Positions 8,882 through 18,218 are shown, counted from the stretch's first letter. The stretch is DNA of 64,000 nucleotides from an uncultured Lachnospiraceae bacterium (GCA_902786205.1 CADABQ010000001.1:1-64000); one strand, 5' to 3'. Made by a program: numbers and translations. The notes: generated from the letters alone by a model not told the origin.

Positions 8882-10560
8882 AAGTAGGAAAGATTGTGTT
8901 AAGAATATCTCAGATAAAAATAAATATAAGTGAATTTTATCATGCAAACAAGGAGCAGATTTCCAAGCATACTTGGAAGGAAATTTATGGAGAGCAAGAA
9001 AAAAGTCTTATTACTGCAAAAGTAAAAAAAATCTTTCGCTGTAGTGAGAGCGAGCTGGAAAAAATTTTAATCGTAAAACGTTCTATAGATGCAAGAAAAA
9101 AGCAGGAAATCTATTATAATTATTGTGTTGATGTGCAATTGAAAAGTGCATTGGAACGTAAATTGTTATTGAAAGAGAAAAAGAATCGATTTATAAAAGT
9201 GAAAGAAACATCGTATATAGCTCCTCCATTTGGTGAGAAAACGTTACAACATCGTCCAATTATTATTGGATTTGGTCCGGCTGGAATGTTTTGTGCATTA
9301 GAACTTGCAAAAGCAGGATATTGCCCCATTGTATTAGAACAGGGGAAAAATGTAGAGCAGAGAATAGAAGATGTACGTCAATTTTGGGAAACCGGTGTAT
9401 TAAAATCGGATAGCAATGTACAGTTTGGAGAAGGGGGAGCAGGTACCTTTTCGGATGGAAAGCTTAATACAACTGTTAAAGATCCAAGTGGACGAAATAG
9501 AAAAGTTTTGGAAGTTCTAGTGGAACATGGTGCAGAAGAAGAGATTTTGTATTTACAAAAACCACATATTGGAACAGATGCTCTCTGTAATATCGTAAAA
9601 AACATTCGCTTAGATATTGAAAAACATGGTGGCGAGGTTCATTTTGGAACAAAGGTGACAGGGTTTCAAACCGATGCAAAGAAGTCGTTGACTGCCATAG
9701 AAGTAAATGGTGAGAAGTGGTTAGATACAGAGGTTGCCGTATTAGCAATTGGGCATAGTGCAAGGGATACTTTTCAGATTTTGCATGACCAGGGTGTATA
9801 TATGGAGAAAAAACCATTTGCCATTGGAGTGCGTGTAGAACATAAGCAAGCTGTAATTGATGAAAATCAATTTGGAGAATTAGCAGGGATATTACCGGCA
9901 GCAGATTATAAGTTAACGTATCAGGCAGAAAATGGAAGAAGCATTTTTTCATTTTGTATGTGTCCAGGCGGTTTTGTTGTCAATGCGTCTTCGGAGGAAG
10001 AGGCTTTGGTTGTAAATGGGATGAGTAATCATGGTCGTGATGAGCAAAATGCCAATAGTGCATTGGTCGTAAACGTGGTGCCGGAAGATTTTGAAACGGA
10101 AGATGTATTAGCTGGAATGCTATTTCAAAGAAAATGGGAGCAATTAGCCTATAAGGAAGGAAATGGAAAAGTTCCAGTGCAGTTATATCGGGATTTTAAG
10201 GAAAACAAAAGAAGCAGGGCTTTTGAAAGTGTGGTTCCAGTTCATAAAGGGGCAGTTGCATTTGGAAATTTGAAAAATTGTTTGCCAGATTTTGTATGCG
10301 AAACATTAGAAGAGGGAATGGAGCAATTTGGAAAAAGAATAAAAGGATTTTCTGATGCAGATGTTATATTATCTGGAGTGGAAACACGGACCTCTTCACC
10401 GATTCGCATCACTCGAAATGAAGATTTGGAAGGTAGTATATCCGGTTTCTATCCATGTGGGGAAGGTGCTGGTTATGCAGGGGGGATCACATCGGCAGCA
10501 ATGGATGGATTGCGTGTTTATGAAGCTATACGAAAAAAATACTGTCCCTATGAAAAGTAG
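8878..10560 (+). CDS. FAD-dependent dehydrogenase-like protein
   Basis: The 560-residue product has an N-terminal domain of about 110 residues that is basic and without recognised motif, then a Rossmann fold PIIIGFGPAGMFCALELAKAG (near residue 120). SNVQFGEGGAGTFSDGKL and the C-terminal YPCGEGAGYAGGITSAAMDG are hallmarks of this conserved but uncharacterised flavoprotein family. A role is not established. The ATG at 8878 overlaps the upstream stop by four bases, so it is translationally coupled to the HI0933-type protein. proB follows after 20 bases. Confidence 0.85.
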   Translation: MKVGKIVLRISQIKINISEFYHANKEQISKHTWKEIYGEQEKSLITAKVKKIFRCSESELEKILIVKRSIDARKKQEIYYNYCVDVQLKSALERKLLLKEKKNRFIKVKETSYIAPPFGEKTLQHRPIIIGFGPAGMFCALELAKAGYCPIVLEQGKNVEQRIEDVRQFWETGVLKSDSNVQFGEGGAGTFSDGKLNTTVKDPSGRNRKVLEVLVEHGAEEEILYLQKPHIGTDALCNIVKNIRLDIEKHGGEVHFGTKVTGFQTDAKKSLTAIEVNGEKWLDTEVAVLAIGHSARDTFQILHDQGVYMEKKPFAIGVRVEHKQAVIDENQFGELAGILPAADYKLTYQAENGRSIFSFCMCPGGFVVNASSEEEALVVNGMSNHGRDEQNANSALVVNVVPEDFETEDVLAGMLFQRKWEQLAYKEGNGKVPVQLYRDFKENKRSRAFESVVPVHKGAVAFGNLKNCLPDFVCETLEEGMEQFGKRIKGFSDADVILSGVETRTSSPIRITRNEDLEGSISGFYPCGEGAGYAGGITSAAMDGLRVYEAIRKKYCPYEK

Positions 10561-10580
10561 TAGTTTGAGCGGAGGAAAAA

Positions 10581-11426
10581 ATGAACAGAGAATATATAAA
10601 AGAAAAAAAGAGAATAGTAGTAAAAATTGGTTCTTCAACAATCACACATGAAGAAACGGGAGCATTAGATCTGGTTAAATTGGAAAAAATGATTCGGTTG
10701 CTTACCGATTTGAAAAACCAGGGAAAAGAAGTTGTATTGGTGTCATCAGGAGCGATTGCAGTAGGAAGAAAAGCAATGGGGGTTAAGAAACGTCCGGATG
10801 ACATGGCAGTGAAACAGGCTTGTGCAGCAGTTGGTCAGGCTAGACTTATGATGGTCTATCAAAAATTGTTTGGAGAATATAATCAGGTAGCAGCACAAAT
10901 TCTTATGACAAAATATACGATGATCAATGATATTAGCCGTGAAAATGCGCAAAATACATTTCGGGAATTGCTAGGAATGGGAGTAATTCCTATTGTAAAT
11001 GAAAATGATACAGTTTCAACAGATGAAATGAAATTTGGAGACAATGATACATTGTCTGCTATTGTAGCTGCTTTGATTGGGGCAGATATACTTATTTTAT
11101 TATCGGATATTGATGGGCTTTATACCGATGATCCAAATGTCAATGCAGATGCTACCTTTATTTCTTGTGTAGAGAAAATTGATGGAAAATTAGAAAATAT
11201 GGGAAAAGGAGTAACAAGTGATGTAGGAACAGGCGGAATGGCAACCAAAATTTCTGCTGCAAAAATTGCTACAGCATCTGGTTGCGATATGGTAATTGCC
11301 AATGGAGAAAATATTGAGGTGCTTCGTCAAATCATGGATGGAGAACAAATTGGTACATTATTTAAAGAACATAAAACGGAAGGATTTCACTTAATTGATT
11401 ATATAAAAACACCACAATATAAGTAA
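10581..11426 (+). CDS. proB: glutamate 5-kinase without PUA domain
   Basis: ProB phosphorylates glutamate as the first step of proline synthesis. The 281 residues comprise the amino-acid-kinase domain: VVKIGSSTITHE at the N terminus, LVSSGAIAVGRKAMG, the NENDTVSTDEMKFGDNDTLSA substrate block and LLSDIDGLYTDDP. The C-terminal PUA domain of the longer (about 367-residue) enzymes is absent, as in a number of clostridial forms. GCGGAGG precedes the ATG. proA, usually the neighbour, is not in the window. Cotranscription with the flavoproteins upstream is likely. Confidence 0.94.
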   Translation: MNREYIKEKKRIVVKIGSSTITHEETGALDLVKLEKMIRLLTDLKNQGKEVVLVSSGAIAVGRKAMGVKKRPDDMAVKQACAAVGQARLMMVYQKLFGEYNQVAAQILMTKYTMINDISRENAQNTFRELLGMGVIPIVNENDTVSTDEMKFGDNDTLSAIVAALIGADILILLSDIDGLYTDDPNVNADATFISCVEKIDGKLENMGKGVTSDVGTGGMATKISAAKIATASGCDMVIANGENIEVLRQIMDGEQIGTLFKEHKTEGFHLIDYIKTPQYK

Positions 11427-11463
11427 TCAAAAGGAAAGAAGATTTATAAAAAGGAGTGCAAAC

Positions 11464-11682
11464 ATGAAAAAAGAAAAAATTGACAGAATCAATGAATTAT
11501 ATCATAAATCAAAAAGTGTAGGATTGACATTTGAAGAAAAGATGGAACAGACAGAACTTCGTGCAGAGTATTTAAAAGCGATTCGTGCTGATCTGCAGGG
11601 AACCTTAAATAATGTATCTGTTTTAAATCCAGATGGTACGATTACTGATTTAAAAGATGTAAGAAAGAAGAAAATGCGATGA
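11464..11682 (+). CDS. DUF896 (YnzC/UPF0291) family protein
   Basis: This is a 72-residue helical protein with the family features RINELYHKSKSVGLTFEEK, then ELRAEYLKAIRADLQGTL. Members are small cytoplasmic proteins; the B. subtilis relatives include one in the SOS-regulated yneA operon, but a biochemical function is not established. AAAAGGAGTG precedes the ATG. Its stop overlaps the next ATG (ATGA), so it is coupled to the cyclo-ligase gene. Confidence 0.88.
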   Translation: MKKEKIDRINELYHKSKSVGLTFEEKMEQTELRAEYLKAIRADLQGTLNNVSVLNPDGTITDLKDVRKKKMR

Positions 11683-12242
11683 CAAAAAAAGAATTGCGCA
11701 ATACAATTCGTCAAAAAAAGAAAGGTATGACCTCTAAGGAAATTAGAGAGAAAAGTGAAAAGATTTTTAAACAATTAGAAAAAATGAAACAGTGGAAAAA
11801 TGCAGATTGCATTTTTTCTTATGTATCGTATAATCAAGAAGTATATACGCGAGGACGTATGGCAGAATGGCTTGCGCAAGAAAAAAAAATAGCGGTTCCC
11901 TGTGTAATAAAAGAGGAGATAAAATTCTATTCTATTGATTCTATGGCTGACCTAAAAGAAGGTTATAAAGGAATTTTAGAACCAGAGAGAAAAAAATGTG
12001 CCGATGGAGAGACGGGGATTATGCTTATGCCGGGTCTTGCATTTGATGAATTGGGGCATCGATTGGGATATGGTGGAGGTTATTATGATCGTTATTTGAA
12101 ACGTTATCAGTCTAACTTTTTAAAGGTGGCTTTAGCATATGATTTTCAAATTGTAGAAGAAATACCATGTGAAATTCATGACCAGATGGTAGATTGGATT
12201 ATTACAGAAAACCGGGTAATAGAAATAGAACAGCATAAGTGA
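11679..12242 (+). CDS. 5-formyltetrahydrofolate cyclo-ligase
   Basis: This enzyme converts 5-formyl-THF to 5,10-methenyl-THF with ATP, recycling folate. The 187 residues include the basic N terminus TKKELRNTIRQKKKGMTSKE, the GIMLMPGLAFDELGHRLGYG segment and GGGYYDRYL, which form the ATP- and folate-binding site. The length is normal. It overlaps the DUF896 gene by four bases and precedes miaB. Confidence 0.92.
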   Translation: MTKKELRNTIRQKKKGMTSKEIREKSEKIFKQLEKMKQWKNADCIFSYVSYNQEVYTRGRMAEWLAQEKKIAVPCVIKEEIKFYSIDSMADLKEGYKGILEPERKKCADGETGIMLMPGLAFDELGHRLGYGGGYYDRYLKRYQSNFLKVALAYDFQIVEEIPCEIHDQMVDWIITENRVIEIEQHK

Positions 12243-12280
12243 TCAATAAGAGAGATTGCTACAAAAGAGAGGATGAAAAC

Positions 12281-13744
12281 ATGAGAGAGGATACCATTAC
12301 AAGATCCATTGAAGAAATTGATATTACAAAGCCGGCACCAACACAGGAGCCTATGCGTCAATATTATTATATAAGAAAATGTAGAGAAATCGTGCAGGAA
12401 GAAAGCAAAAAACTTGGACGTCCACTAACCGCGAGAACTGTAACTTTTGGTTGTCAGATGAATGCCAGAGATTCGGAAAAAATTGTTGGTATATTAGAGG
12501 AAATTGGTTATCAGATTGTCGAGGATGAGAAAGCTGATTTTATTATTTATAATACATGTACTGTTCGTGAAAATGCAAATTTAAAAGTATATGGACGTTT
12601 GGGTGCTCTGAAAAAGGAAAAGAAAAAAAATCCGCATATGAAACTGGCATTATGTGGTTGCATGATGCAGGAAGATGTAGTAGTTGAAAAAATTCAAAAG
12701 AGTTATTCTTTTGTGGATTTGATTTTTGGAACACATAATATTTTTAAGTTTGCTGAATTATTGTATACCAGAATGCAAGGTGACCGAATGGTTATTGATA
12801 TATGGAAGGATACAAATGAAATTGTTGAGGATCTTCCAAGTGAAAGAAAGTTTTCTTTTAAAGCAGGTGTAAATGTTATGTTTGGCTGCAATAACTTTTG
12901 TACTTATTGTATTGTACCGTACGTACGTGGTCGCGAACGAAGCAGAAATCCAAAAGATATTTTACAGGAAATTGAAAAACTTGTTTCGGATGGTGTAGTA
13001 GAAATCATGCTTTTGGGACAAAATGTTAATTCTTACGGAAAGGATTTTGAACAGCCTTTTTCTTTTGCGCAGCTTTTAGAAGAAGTAGAAAAGGTAGAGG
13101 GACTAAAGCGAATTCGTTTTATGACGTCACACCCAAAAGATTTATCGGATGAATTGATTCAGGTAATGAAACAGTCCAAAAAGATTTGTAAACATTTACA
13201 TTTGCCAGTGCAGGCAGGAAGTAGTCGATTATTGCGAATTATGAATCGAAGATATACAAAAGAGCAGTATCTTGATTTGGTTGCAAAAATAAAAAAAGAA
13301 ATTCCGGATATATCCTTAACAACGGATATTATGGTTGGTTTTCCGGGAGAGACAGAAGAAGATTTTATGGAAACTATGGATGTGGTTCGAAAGGTGCGTT
13401 ATGATGCAGCCTATACATTTATCTATTCAAAAAGAACCGGGACACCTGCAGCAACGATGCCAGATCAGGTTCCGGAAGAAGTTGTTAAGGACAGATTCCA
13501 GAGGCTCCTTGCGGAAATACAGTCCATTTCTGCAGAATTGACGAAGGAAGATGAGGGAACGGTACAGGAAGTGTTAGTGGAGGAAGTGAATGGACAGGAC
13601 GCAGGTCTTGTTACAGGAAGATTATCAAATAACTTATTGGTTCATTTTAAAGGAGATGATTCGTTAATCGGGGAATTAGTAAATGTTAAGTTGGTAGAGT
13701 GCAAAGGTTTTTATTATATGGGGGAAATCGTAGCAGAAGCATAA
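12281..13744 (+). CDS. miaB: tRNA-2-methylthio-N6-dimethylallyladenosine synthase MiaB
   Basis: MiaB is a radical SAM methylthiotransferase that modifies i6A37 of tRNA. The 487 residues show the N-terminal UPF0004 domain with its three cluster cysteines (FGCQMN, NTCTVRENA, LCGCMMQ), the radical SAM motif C-x3-C-x2-C in FGCNNFCTYCIVPYVRGRE, and a C-terminal TRAM domain. An in-frame GTG at 12239 overlaps the upstream stop but has no ribosome site; AGAGAGG at 12266-12272 fits ATG 12281. It is the last gene of the operon that begins near 7.6 kb. Confidence 0.95.
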   Translation: MREDTITRSIEEIDITKPAPTQEPMRQYYYIRKCREIVQEESKKLGRPLTARTVTFGCQMNARDSEKIVGILEEIGYQIVEDEKADFIIYNTCTVRENANLKVYGRLGALKKEKKKNPHMKLALCGCMMQEDVVVEKIQKSYSFVDLIFGTHNIFKFAELLYTRMQGDRMVIDIWKDTNEIVEDLPSERKFSFKAGVNVMFGCNNFCTYCIVPYVRGRERSRNPKDILQEIEKLVSDGVVEIMLLGQNVNSYGKDFEQPFSFAQLLEEVEKVEGLKRIRFMTSHPKDLSDELIQVMKQSKKICKHLHLPVQAGSSRLLRIMNRRYTKEQYLDLVAKIKKEIPDISLTTDIMVGFPGETEEDFMETMDVVRKVRYDAAYTFIYSKRTGTPAATMPDQVPEEVVKDRFQRLLAEIQSISAELTKEDEGTVQEVLVEEVNGQDAGLVTGRLSNNLLVHFKGDDSLIGELVNVKLVECKGFYYMGEIVAEA

Positions 13745-13762
13745 AAGTAAAAATAGAATAAG

Positions 13763-13820
13763 AAAAGGCGTATGACTTAGGAATGTATTGATATTAAATA
13801 GTCATGCGCCTTTTTGTTTT
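13763..13820 (+). terminator. Rho-independent terminator after miaB
   Basis: AAAAGGCGTATGACT at 13763-13777 pairs with AGTCATGCGCCTTTT starting at 13800 (one G-U), followed by a T-rich tail. It lies between convergent miaB and the TetR gene. Confidence 0.85.
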
Positions 13821-13848
13821 AAAAGTTTGTTGTAGTTTTATCATTGTA

Positions 13849-14445
13849 CTAAGATTCTGTTAAGAAAGAATTTAAAGAACTGATTAAAATGTCATAGGTA
13901 AGTCTTGCCATATGTTCAGCAGTATCTGTGTAAGAACCAAGAATCCATTTTTTTACCATTCCGACACAACCGGTAATACAATAAGAATGGATGTATTTTA
14001 AGTCGCTTTCTAAATCGGTAGGAAATAGATGTGCAGTATATTGTGCGGTGTGGTCAGCGATATATTCTTCGATTCGATTGATAAATGCCATATCGCCATG
14101 TGGACCACAAAGTGCTTTGCAAATATCCGCATTGTTGTTTAACATTGTGAATAATTTAGAGAGATAAGAATAGGCCTTGTCCATAGCGGAAGAGTTATCT
14201 TCTGTAAATGGTGTGATTGGTGTAATGATATCCATGATTTCATCCATTAATTCATCTTCAATTTTAGCCAGCATGTCAAAAATATCGGTATAATGCAAGT
14301 AAAAGGTAGAACGATTAATATCTACTTCATCTACCAATTCCTTTACTGTGATTTCATTGATGGATTTCTTCTCCATAAGTTTTGCAAGTCCTTGTCGCAG
14401 TTGTTTTTTTGTTTTACGAACTCTGCGGTCTGTTTTTTCTTCCAT
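13849..14445 (-). CDS. TetR/AcrR family transcriptional regulator
   Basis: This 198-residue regulator has an N-terminal helix-turn-helix: TKKQLRQGLAKLMEKKSINE, then ITVKELVDEVDINRSTFYLHY. The C-terminal ligand domain is the divergent type seen in many Firmicutes regulators of this kind. The start at 14445 (MEEKTDRR) is preferred over the ATG at 14472 because GGAGG (on the minus strand, 14456-14460) lies between them. It is transcribed divergently from the YhgE-like membrane protein, so it probably represses that gene and itself through the palindrome at 14596-14628. The ligand is unknown. Confidence 0.9.
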   Translation of the reverse strand: MEEKTDRRVRKTKKQLRQGLAKLMEKKSINEITVKELVDEVDINRSTFYLHYTDIFDMLAKIEDELMDEIMDIITPITPFTEDNSSAMDKAYSYLSKLFTMLNNNADICKALCGPHGDMAFINRIEEYIADHTAQYTAHLFPTDLESDLKYIHSYCITGCVGMVKKWILGSYTDTAEHMARLTYDILISSLNSFLTES

Positions 14446-14585
14446 AAATTTGTATCCTCCTTTAAAATGCATGATTAAAGATGCCTTACGGCCTCTTTTG
14501 TTTTATAAATGACCGCAATTCTACTGCTATTCAAATGGCATAAGGTATGTGGTACCTTCTTGCTAGCCTTGTATCAAGTGGCCCG

Positions 14586-14613
14586 TTTATAAGACATAAT
14601 AGACAATAATCAA
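14586..14613 (-). promoter_or_regulatory. candidate promoter of the TetR gene
   Basis: On the minus strand, TTGATT (14613-14608) and TATAAA (14591-14586) are 16 bases apart. The left arm of the palindrome at 14596-14605 lies between the two hexamers, which is the arrangement expected for repression. Confidence 0.5.
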
Positions 14614-14628
14614 CAAAATGTCTATTAT
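14596..14628. promoter_or_regulatory. inverted repeat, candidate TetR operator
   Basis: ATAATAGACA at 14596-14605 and TGTCTATTAT at 14619-14628 form a perfect 10-bp inverted repeat with a 13-base spacer. It lies between the divergent tetR and yhgE-like genes and overlaps the minus-strand promoter. The whole 14446-14866 gap holds only these regulatory signals, AT-rich sequence and smaller repeats such as TAAACA/TGTTTA near 14718-14738. Confidence 0.6.
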
Positions 14629-14654
14629 ACTACAAATGCTGTCTGTATTGACGG

Positions 14655-14683
14655 TTGTTTTTTTTCGGTAACCCTAGTATAAT
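14655..14683 (+). promoter_or_regulatory. candidate promoter of the YhgE-like gene
   Basis: TTGTTT at 14655-14660 and a perfect TATAAT at 14678-14683 are 17 bases apart. The palindrome at 14596-14628 lies just upstream. The leader to ATG 14867 would be about 175 bases. Confidence 0.55.
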
Positions 14684-14866
14684 ACAAAATGTAAAAAAAA
14701 TCAACACCGTATCTATTAAACAATACAAAAGTGTTTATGATATACAAAATCGTTTAAACAATTTTGTAACGTTTTTATTAAGGCTTTATGACATTTGGAT
14801 TGCAATGAAAAGAAGAGCTTTAACAAAATATAGAAACTGTGGTGGTCTGGAAAGGAGAAAAGAATT

Positions 14867-17800
14867 ATGATACTACAGGAATGGAAGCAGTTATTGAAAA
14901 ATAAGATGTTGTTAATTGTACTGATTGCCATAATTGCAATTCCAACAATATATACAACTTTATTTTTAGGCTCAATGTGGGATCCATATGGCAAAACAGA
15001 TCAGTTACCAGTAGCAATTGTTAACTTAGATAAGCCAGTTGAGTATGAAGGCAACACATTAAATGTTGGCGATAAACTGGTAGATAAGTTGAAGAAAAAC
15101 AAAGAATTAAAATTTTCTTTTGTTGACAGTAAGGAAGCTTCAAAGGGACTGGAAGATGGAAAGTATTACATGGTAATTACTATTCCGGAAAAGTTTTCTA
15201 AATGTGCATCGACACTGATGGATGAAAAGCCAGAGAAAATGCAATTGAATTATAGCACAAATCCGGCAAAGAATTACATCGCTTCTAAATTAAGTGAAAC
15301 TGCATTTGGAAAGATTAAAAATCAGGTTGCAAATGAAGTGACAAAGACGTATACGGAAACTGTATTTGACCAACTTACGACGATTGCAGATGGAATGCAA
15401 GATGGTGCGGATGGTGCTAAGAAAATTTCCGATGGAGTTAGCAAGCTAAAGGATGGAAATACCACTATAAAAGATAATTTAGAGTTGCTGGCAAAAAGTA
15501 CGTTGACATTTAAGGAAGGAAGCGACACGCTTACAGTTGGTCTGGAAAAGTATACCAATGGAGTTACTCAACTTGCAGATGGATCGAGTGCATTAAAAGC
15601 TGGTTCAACAAAATTAGTAGATGGAAGTGCAGCTTTAAAAAATGGTGCCTCATCGTTAAATTCCGGAATTGGAACTTTAGCAAAAGGTACCAATACATTA
15701 AGTAATAGTACGCCAACATTGAAAAAAGGCGTTGCCACATTATCCAAAGGAGCTTCTTCATTATCAGATGGGGCATCTGCATTGCAGATAGGTACCACAA
15801 GTTATGTTGCAGGAACAAAGTCCTTAGCAACAGGACTACAGTCTTATGTAGGTGGTGTAAACCAGTTGGCAGCAGGAGCAAATCAAATGAGTGGGTTGAC
15901 TGGACTTGGAACAGTAGGAGCAGGCATTTCACAGCTAAATGCAGCAGTAACGAGTGGAAGTGAAAATACACCTTCCTTAGTTGCAGCAACAACGCAATTA
16001 TCACAAGGTCTAGATACTATAAAAGCACAAGTGGATGAGGCATCAAAGAGCTTAGATGCACAGAATTTACAAAAATTGCAATCCGGATTATCACAATCTT
16101 CGACTGGAATTACAAATGCGGCTACAGGAATGAAAACTGCATCAGACACAATGACACAGGCTTCTACAGCAATTTCTGGAGCAAATCAGGCACTAGAACA
16201 AGGCGTTTCTGCAGTAAATCAGCAGGTTGCAGCAAATAATACACAGATTGATCGCACTGTTACTGATGTTAATCAGAAAATCGAAAAGGCAAATAGTGAA
16301 ATTAGTCAACAAGGAACACAGGCTAAGACAAAAATAAATGCACAAGTAGATAAAGCGATTGATGAGATTGATGCGGCAGTAAAGGCTGGCGCTATATCAG
16401 AAAGTACAGCAACAGAATTAAAGAAAAACTTACAAAGTGCAAAAGTAACAGATGCAGTAACTGGAGATGCACAAAAGATTAACAGCTCAGATTTGAAATT
16501 ACAAGAAGTGGCTGTTCCGACTAAAGTGACACAGACAGTTACACAGGTAACAAGTGGATTGTCAGAGGCATCCAAAGGTTTATCAGAAGGTGCTACAACC
16601 TTATCAGAAGGTGCTACGAACTTAAATACGTTGGTAAATGCAATACCAAAAGACATTTCGACAGATACATTTACACAGTTATCTACAGCATTAGGTACAG
16701 CGGCACAAGGTGCAAAACAGATTCAGACTGGTACAGAAAAAGTATCAACTGGTCTTACTACATTAGAAGAAGGCACAAAGAGCTTTTCGTCAGCTGCAAC
16801 AGGAATGCAATCATTATTAAATGGCTTCGATCAGTTGACAGCTAATAATACAGCACTAACAACGGGAGCACAGAAGTTGATTGATAATTCCGCTTCATTG
16901 ACCAGTGGTTCAAAACAGGTTGCGGATGGAGCTAAGAAATTAAACAATGGTGGAAAGACATTAGGAGCAGGTGCAACGAAGTTGGCAGCTGGAATTGATA
17001 AAGTGAATGCTGGTAGCAAGAAACTAAAGGCTGGTTCTTCTAGTTTATTAACAGGAACAACTACTTTATGTACTGGTATTGGCTCACTTGATACAGGTGT
17101 TAGTCAGTTGTTAACAGGTTCCAATACATTAGTTGCTAATAATGCTAGCTTATTAAGTGGATCGAACCAATTAGCAGATGGAGCTGGAAAAATTCAGTCA
17201 GGAGCAAGCAAATTAGCAAATGGATCTACAAAATTAGGAGACGGTTTAAATGATCTGCAAAAAGGTAGTGATAAATTGCAGAATGCATTAGCAGACGGAG
17301 CACAGGAAGTTAGAGATTCTAAAGCAAGTGATGACAGCATTGACATGTTTGCGCAGCCTGTAGAAGATACAGAAACAAAAATTACAAGTATGCCAAATAA
17401 TGGTCATGCAATGTCTGCTTATATGATGTCTGTTGCATTATGGGTTGGTTGTCTTGCACTTTGCTTGATGTATCCATTAACAGCATATAAAGGCGAGTTA
17501 AAGAGTGGACTTTCTTGGTGGGCTTCTAAAGCAACCATACTACTTGTTGTTGCAGTAGGCATGGCAGTAGCTATGATTGGAATGCTTCATCTTTGCAATA
17601 ATTTCCATCCGGAAAGTTATGGGGCGACCGTATTGGTAGCAGTAGCAGCATCAATTGCATTTATGAGTATAATGTACTTCTTTGATGTTTTATTAGGCAA
17701 AGTTGGAAGTTTCGTTATGCTAGTATTTATGGTGATCCAATTAGCTGGTTCGGCAGGAACCTATCCGATTGAATTGTCTGGTGATTTTGTATCAAAAATA

Positions 17801-18013
17801 CATGATTATCTACCATTCTCTTATACGGTAAATGCATTTAGAGAAACAATTTCTGGAAACAATGACATTGCACAAACATTGCTTGTTTTAGCAGGTATTA
17901 CAGTGGTATTTGTTTTAATGACAATTGCAATGTTCACAATAAAAGCAAAGAGAATAAAGAATAATAAGCCATTATTCTTAGACGATTTTTGGGAAAAACA
18001 TGGTTTATTATAA
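14867..18013 (+). CDS. YhgE/Pip domain membrane protein
   Basis: This 1048-residue membrane protein is of the YhgE/Pip type (relatives include the lactococcal phage infection protein and ESX/type VII-linked proteins). One N-terminal membrane segment (about residues 13-34) is followed by the conserved extracellular start GSMWDPYGKTDQLPVAIVNL. Residues 165-815 are a very long region built of short Gly/Leu/Ser-rich repeats of the type LADGSSALKAGSTKLVDG, likely an extended helical stalk. About five C-terminal segments (845-1035) resemble an ABC-2 permease. AAAGGAG precedes the ATG. The divergent TetR gene suggests inducible expression; the substrate or signal is unknown. Confidence 0.88.
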   Translation: MILQEWKQLLKNKMLLIVLIAIIAIPTIYTTLFLGSMWDPYGKTDQLPVAIVNLDKPVEYEGNTLNVGDKLVDKLKKNKELKFSFVDSKEASKGLEDGKYYMVITIPEKFSKCASTLMDEKPEKMQLNYSTNPAKNYIASKLSETAFGKIKNQVANEVTKTYTETVFDQLTTIADGMQDGADGAKKISDGVSKLKDGNTTIKDNLELLAKSTLTFKEGSDTLTVGLEKYTNGVTQLADGSSALKAGSTKLVDGSAALKNGASSLNSGIGTLAKGTNTLSNSTPTLKKGVATLSKGASSLSDGASALQIGTTSYVAGTKSLATGLQSYVGGVNQLAAGANQMSGLTGLGTVGAGISQLNAAVTSGSENTPSLVAATTQLSQGLDTIKAQVDEASKSLDAQNLQKLQSGLSQSSTGITNAATGMKTASDTMTQASTAISGANQALEQGVSAVNQQVAANNTQIDRTVTDVNQKIEKANSEISQQGTQAKTKINAQVDKAIDEIDAAVKAGAISESTATELKKNLQSAKVTDAVTGDAQKINSSDLKLQEVAVPTKVTQTVTQVTSGLSEASKGLSEGATTLSEGATNLNTLVNAIPKDISTDTFTQLSTALGTAAQGAKQIQTGTEKVSTGLTTLEEGTKSFSSAATGMQSLLNGFDQLTANNTALTTGAQKLIDNSASLTSGSKQVADGAKKLNNGGKTLGAGATKLAAGIDKVNAGSKKLKAGSSSLLTGTTTLCTGIGSLDTGVSQLLTGSNTLVANNASLLSGSNQLADGAGKIQSGASKLANGSTKLGDGLNDLQKGSDKLQNALADGAQEVRDSKASDDSIDMFAQPVEDTETKITSMPNNGHAMSAYMMSVALWVGCLALCLMYPLTAYKGELKSGLSWWASKATILLVVAVGMAVAMIGMLHLCNNFHPESYGATVLVAVAASIAFMSIMYFFDVLLGKVGSFVMLVFMVIQLAGSAGTYPIELSGDFVSKIHDYLPFSYTVNAFRETISGNNDIAQTLLVLAGITVVFVLMTIAMFTIKAKRIKNNKPLFLDDFWEKHGLL

Positions 18014-18018
18014 GTTTT

Positions 18019-18055
18019 AAAAAGTGTCACACGAAAGTGTGGCACTTTTTTCTTT
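18019..18055 (+). terminator. Rho-independent terminator after the YhgE-like gene
   Basis: The stem AAAGTGTCACAC/GTGTGGCACTTT with a GAAA tetraloop (18033-18036) is followed by a T run. The remaining bases up to 18324 hold no gene. Confidence 0.92.
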
Positions 18056-18190
18056 ATAGGGACGGGGCACGATTGTAATCACATGCTAAAAAAATGCATG
18101 TTTCAACAAATAAATTTTACATAATAGAAACTTGAAATTAGGATAATTGAAAAACGATTGTATAAATTGCAAAAAAAAGCGTGGAAATAA

Positions 18191-18218
18191 TTGAAAATAT
18201 GATTGATTTTGCTATAAA
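18191..18218 (+). promoter_or_regulatory. candidate promoter of the DUF5050 protein gene
   Basis: TTGAAA at 18191-18196 and TATAAA at 18213-18218 are 16 bases apart, giving a leader of about 100 bases before ATG 18325. I see no recognised riboswitch in that leader. Confidence 0.5.

Noticed and set aside
15564-16004. A 146-codon minus-strand frame inside the yhgE-like gene
   Set aside because: It is Leu/His-rich, antisense to the repeat region, and lacks a ribosome site.
15400-17300. A CRISPR-like or minisatellite repeat array
   Set aside because: The periodicity is protein-level repeat coding in the YhgE-like gene; DNA units are diverged and there are no equal spacers.
18058-18105. GGGACGGGGCAC and an ACATGC/GCATGT hairpin after the yhgE-like terminator
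   Set aside because: They recall GC-rich repeat remnants common in Clostridia, but a single short copy cannot be called a repeat from this window.
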